Positions 60,891 to 64,000 of a stretch of DNA of 64,000 nt are shown piece by piece. The notes under the pieces are model-generated. The model had not been told where the DNA came from. It saw nothing but the letters and a program-made list of their open reading frames with translations, and made no database searches. Position 1 is the stretch's first letter. Each line of letters opens with the position of its first letter. The translations under genes and the position numbers were made by a program. Origin of the DNA: Paenibacillus silvae (GTDB lineage Bacteria > Bacillota > Bacilli > Paenibacillales > Paenibacillaceae); NCBI RefSeq assembly GCF_014639235.1, contig NZ_BMFU01000016.1, forward strand, positions 34,162 to 98,161, in the 5' to 3' direction.

Positions 60891-62286
60891 ATTCGGCTAA
60901 TTCATCATAAGCCCCGGCGAAATAATTGCGAAGCAACTTTAGAAAGACGTTTGGAAAAGCCAGCTTCTCCATGTCTTCCGGGCCGATCCATTGATATGTG
61001 AGGCCGTCGCCTTTGCCTGTCAGCACTTCCTGTGACGCGTTAGCGGTGGTGGAGGCTGACAACGGCTTATTATGTTCAAGGAGTGAGCCTGATTGGCTCT
61101 CCGTGTAGGCTGTGCCTGGTGCTGATACATCTGCCGCTGCAGAAGTAAGCTCAGCATCCGCTTTGGGTTCAGCGGAGATTTGCAACTGTCCAGTAACAGC
61201 AGCCGCTGAACTTGCCTGTGACGCCGCCTGTGCATCGTAGGCGGCCCTTGCTTCCGCGGCGATCAGCGGAAGCTCACTGCCCAGGTCCTGCTCGGTGCAC
61301 TTGTACACCTGCAGGCTCCAAACAATATGGCTGAACACATGCTCCGCATGGGTAGCCAGCCCTTCCGGGCGGGCAGCGAAGCCTTCCGCCCACAGACTGC
61401 CGGCCAGCAGCGCCATGGCCGGCTCATCCGCCAGCGGCGCTGCCGCCTTACCCGCTGCGGCAGGCGCCGCCAGCACATGCGGCAGCTCCCACATCCGGGC
61501 CAACAGGCCCGTCTCCGGGCGCTGGCGCACAAGCACACGGCCGCGATGGGCACCGCTGCCTTCCACCAGGGCAACCAGCCGCTGCTCAGGACGCGGCGGC
61601 TTGGCTTTGGTCTTGACCGGCAGTGTAAGCTCTCTTCCGGCAATTCTGCCGGAGCATTGCTCCATCACCGGGCAAGTCAAGCAGTGCGGCGCTTTAGGTG
61701 TACACACCAGCGCCCCAAGCTCCATCAGCGCCTGATTGAAATCACGCGCCCGCCCTTCAGGAATGAGCTCTGTCGCGAGCTCCTCCATCAACACCCGGGT
61801 GCTGCCCTTCATAATATCCTCATCAATGAGGAAATAACGGGATAACACCCGCATAACATTGCCATCCACCGCTGGCTGCGGCTGGTTGAAGGCAATGCTG
61901 AGAATGGCCCCGGCAGTATACGGGCCGACCCCTTTTAACGCAAATACACTCTGCTTGTCCTGCGGCATCTCTCCCCCGTGCAGCTCCATAACCTGCTGTG
62001 CAGCTGCCTGAAGATTACGTGCACGGGAATAATAGCCGAGTCCTTCCCAGTTTTTCAGCACCTCTTCCTCCGGCGCTTCTGCAAGTGCCTGCACAGTCGG
62101 AAAATTCGTAATAAAACGGTTAAAATACGGGATCACCGTATCCACCCTTGTCTGCTGCAGCATAATCTCGGAAACCCATGTAAAATACGGATTATTGTGG
62201 CGACGCCACGGCAAATCCCGGCGATTGATCATATACCAATCCAGCAGATTCACACTGAAATGACGTTTCTGTTCTTGTAAACCCAT
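60889..62286 (-). CDS. mutY: A/G-specific adenine DNA glycosylase
   Basis: A 465-residue glycosylase that removes adenine opposite 8-oxoguanine. The catalytic glutamate is in WVSEIMLQQTRVDTVIPY (about E40), the HhH motif in ALKGVGPYTAGAI and the catalytic aspartate in PAVDGNVMRVLSRY (D141). The iron-sulfur cysteines are C195, C202, C205 and C211. The C-terminal NUDIX-like domain recognises 8-oxoG but is interrupted by about 90 residues of Ala/Ser/Thr-rich sequence (about 345-435), so the protein is far longer than typical. The ATG at 62286 follows AAAGGAAG. Confidence 0.95.
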   Translation of the reverse strand: MGLQEQKRHFSVNLLDWYMINRRDLPWRRHNNPYFTWVSEIMLQQTRVDTVIPYFNRFITNFPTVQALAEAPEEEVLKNWEGLGYYSRARNLQAAAQQVMELHGGEMPQDKQSVFALKGVGPYTAGAILSIAFNQPQPAVDGNVMRVLSRYFLIDEDIMKGSTRVLMEELATELIPEGRARDFNQALMELGALVCTPKAPHCLTCPVMEQCSGRIAGRELTLPVKTKAKPPRPEQRLVALVEGSGAHRGRVLVRQRPETGLLARMWELPHVLAAPAAAGKAAAPLADEPAMALLAGSLWAEGFAARPEGLATHAEHVFSHIVWSLQVYKCTEQDLGSELPLIAAEARAAYDAQAASQASSAAAVTGQLQISAEPKADAELTSAAADVSAPGTAYTESQSGSLLEHNKPLSASTTANASQEVLTGKGDGLTYQWIGPEDMEKLAFPNVFLKLLRNYFAGAYDELAE

Positions 62287-62536
62287 AACTTCTTCCTTTC
62301 CTCTATCCACGATTCATCCCAAATAACGACTGCATTATCAATGAGCAATGACTCAGTGATACACCATCTTGCACGATCGATAAGAACAAGCCTGGCTTTT
62401 ATCAAGCACATCATCATGTGCTTTACGCATCCTGCATGCCAAGCAACAGGGTAAGACATAAATTCGCTACACCCCTTGCTATAACAAGCTATTCATCATT
62501 TGTCCCCATCCCTATAACGTGTCTCCATCCCTATCA

Positions 62537-62929
62537 CTACACCTGCTCCACAATGGCAAATGCTGCAGCCAGTTCTGTCTGATGTGTGATGCTGAGATGA
62601 ATTTCATACTGTTTATCATAAGGAAGCTGCAATCGCTCCCAGGCTTCGCTGGTCAACGAAGCAACAGGACGGCCGGATGCATCAGGCAGCACTTCAATAT
62701 CCGTAAAACTCATAACAGCCCCGATCCCGCAGCCAAACGCCTTGGACACGGCTTCTTTAGCCGCAAAACGACCCGAAACAAACTCGGCCATCCGTTTGCC
62801 GCGATGAGCTGCAATATCACGTTCAGCCGGGGTCAAAATACGCTTCATAAATGCCTCACCATGCCGGCCAGACAGCAGTTTCCGCATCCGTCCAATCTCT
62901 AATATATCGTTGCCGATGCCATATATCAC
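62537..62929 (-). CDS. acpS: Holo-[acyl-carrier-protein] synthase
   Basis: A 130-residue phosphopantetheinyl transferase that activates acyl carrier protein. It has the metal-binding motif GIGNDILEIGRM near the start, the FVSGRFAAKEAVSKAFG segment near residue 50 and the C-terminal HLSITHQTELAAAFAIVE. The start is a GTG with a weak upstream site. The 62287-62536 gap between it and mutY holds no visible gene. Confidence 0.96.
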   Translation of the reverse strand: MIYGIGNDILEIGRMRKLLSGRHGEAFMKRILTPAERDIAAHRGKRMAEFVSGRFAAKEAVSKAFGCGIGAVMSFTDIEVLPDASGRPVASLTSEAWERLQLPYDKQYEIHLSITHQTELAAAFAIVEQV

Positions 62930-62997
62930 AATGCTTCACCCGCTTAATTGTTTAGGCTGTTTAAAAATAATTGTCCTATCCTATCATTGCGAAACTT

Positions 62998-63441
62998 CTA
63001 GATAAGTTAAACTAAAGAGTGTACACAATCCACCCCAATATACTCATCAATCCAGGCACATTAGTCAAATATCGTGCATCGCTCATGGCAAGTGCAAGTC
63101 CTGCCACCCTCTACTGCAAGCGCTAACGATCAGGAGAAGCCTTATTTCGGCATATTCGTGCTTTGGAAAATTCTAACGATCCCGAGAGACGCTATTGTGC
63201 TGAAATCAGCTTGATCAGGCTTCTTTTTCAGGATTTCGAATGGAATAAGCTTTCTGAGGATCGTTAGATTTCAAATGTCCCCGATTCAGGGAAAATAAGC
63301 TCTATGGGGATCGTTAGCCTTCCCTCTTCGACTTAAACAGCCTGCCAAGGCTGGTACCTTGCCCCATTACAGCGATCTTTGACGATCATGGATCGTTGTT
63401 AAGCGGCATAATGTCGTTTCTTTAGTTCAATTTATATAGAG
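62998..63441. mobile_element. MITE-like ends around a four-box element (copy 4)
   Basis: Left end CTAGATAAGTTAAACTAAAG and right end CTTTAGTTCAATTTATATAG are inverted repeats of the same type as the other MITE-like copies. The left end continues with GTACACAATCCACCCC, like the CACAGTCCACTCC of the family. The 444-bp interior lacks the rest of the family sequence and instead holds four-box element F. Confidence 0.7.
63123..63317. repeat. Four-box element, copy F (195 bp)
   Basis: Direct boxes start at 63123 and 63173, inverted boxes end at 63267 and 63317. Boxes: CTAACGATCAGGAGAAGCC, CTAACGATCCCGAGAGACG, TCTGAGGATCGTTAG and TATGGGGATCGTTAG. It lies inside the MITE-like ends at 62998-63441. 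Confidence 0.9.
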
Positions 63442-63736
63442 CATATATTCCAAACTTTCTGATCGAATCCTTCGAACCTTTCCGAACACGTATTCTATTG
63501 TAGCAGGAGGCGTGCAGGGATGCGAGTTTCCATTTTGCAAATATCCAATTTCCCCAAAAAAAGCAAAAAGAGCCGCTGCCCGAGGCATGACTCCTTTTTC
63601 AACAGAAACATATTACACATGTCTCCGCTCTTGGAACATATCGTTTTGGTGCACATGTATTCGATGCACATGGTTAGGATTACAGCTGATACATGCCACT
63701 TCAACATTTATGGCAGCTGACCAGCCTTCACCCGGA

Positions 63737-64000
63737 TTAGATACCAGGAATGGCATTACGCTTGTGATGTGTACGTTTGTAAAAGGCTTCCAGGCGCTCT
63801 TGCGCGGCAGGGTCGATCTGCTTGCCTTCAAGGTAATCGCTGTTTGCTTCGTATGAAATACCCAGCTCATCCTCATCGGTTTGACCTTCCCATAGTCCGG
63901 CAGAAGGAGCCTTGTCCAGAATGGATTGCGGAACCTTCAAATAAGCAGCAAGCTGACGCACCTGACGTTTGTTCAACGTGCTTAGCGGTGTGATATCTAC
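63737..64000 (-). CDS. nadE: NAD+ synthase, C-terminal part (5' end outside window)
   Basis: The frame is open from the window edge (VDITPLSTLNKRQVRQL) to the stop at 63737, giving 87 residues. The sequence matches the end of NH3-dependent NAD synthetases: TPLSTLNKRQV, KAPSAGLWEGQTDEDELG with the substrate-binding Trp/Glu region, and HHKRNAIPG at the C-terminus. The enzyme amidates nicotinate adenine dinucleotide to NAD. The start is not in view. The 63442-63736 gap downstream shows no gene. Confidence 0.92.
   Translation of the reverse strand, partial: VDITPLSTLNKRQVRQLAAYLKVPQSILDKAPSAGLWEGQTDEDELGISYEANSDYLEGKQIDPAAQERLEAFYKRTHHKRNAIPGI

Noticed and set aside
60070..61001. Several overlapping open frames in the 60-kb gap
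   Set aside because: They follow the tandem array and shift frame between units; no gene-like composition or start signals.

Overview
The window looks like chromosomal DNA of a spore-forming Firmicute, most likely a Paenibacillus. The evidence is a ger-type germination operon, an S-layer-homology surface protein, a YesM/YesN-type two-component pair beside a sugar ABC importer and a pectin esterase, T-box and THI-box leaders, AGGAGG-type ribosome binding sites with ATG, GTG and TTG starts, and moderate GC content. No rRNA, tRNA, CRISPR array, prophage or transposase gene was seen.

Layout. 1-2 kb: two near-identical copies of an L,D-transpeptidase-like gene (the first cut by the window edge), facing a secreted beta-propeller-like protein. 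2.3-6.4 kb: a MocR regulator, a divergent EamA transporter and a T-box controlled trpS. 6.5-10.2 kb: germination receptor genes in the order B-A-C. 10.4-21.6 kb: a sensory-rhodopsin-transducer-like protein, then a pectin-type locus on the minus strand (sensor kinase, AraC-type regulator, terminator, cre site, sugar-binding lipoprotein, two permeases, rhamnogalacturonan acetylesterase). 21.6-31.5 kb: a GDSL hydrolase, inositol-phosphatase family protein, uvsE, ddl, an amidase and aconitase. 33-37 kb: vanR/vanS/vanY/vanZ-like genes without vanHAX, with MITE-like repeats around the R-S-Y part. 37-48.9 kb: a WYL regulator, zinc-ribbon protein, racemase-like protein, thiC with a TPP riboswitch, an IclR regulator, a hydrolase and a two-domain superoxide dismutase. 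49-57.8 kb: SLH protein, lipL, folE, yneF-like gene, HD-GYP protein, a QueG-MGMT fusion and signal peptidase I. 58-64 kb: GNAT, sodA, mutY, acpS and the 3' part of nadE.

The most unusual content is between the genes. Six elements of 195-196 bp share a fixed four-box architecture. Two direct boxes start exactly 50 bp apart, and two inverted boxes end 50-51 bp apart, while the sequence between boxes is largely unrelated from copy to copy. They sit in long gene-free islands, often next to minisatellite-like arrays. A second family of about 195-240 bp has terminal inverted repeats like a MITE. Two direct copies flank the vanRSY-like genes, and in a fourth pair of ends the interior holds one of the four-box elements. 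A separate regulatory link is suggested by a 17-bp palindrome (GTTTCAT-N3-ATGAAAC) found both upstream of the IclR-family gene and in the aconitase leader.
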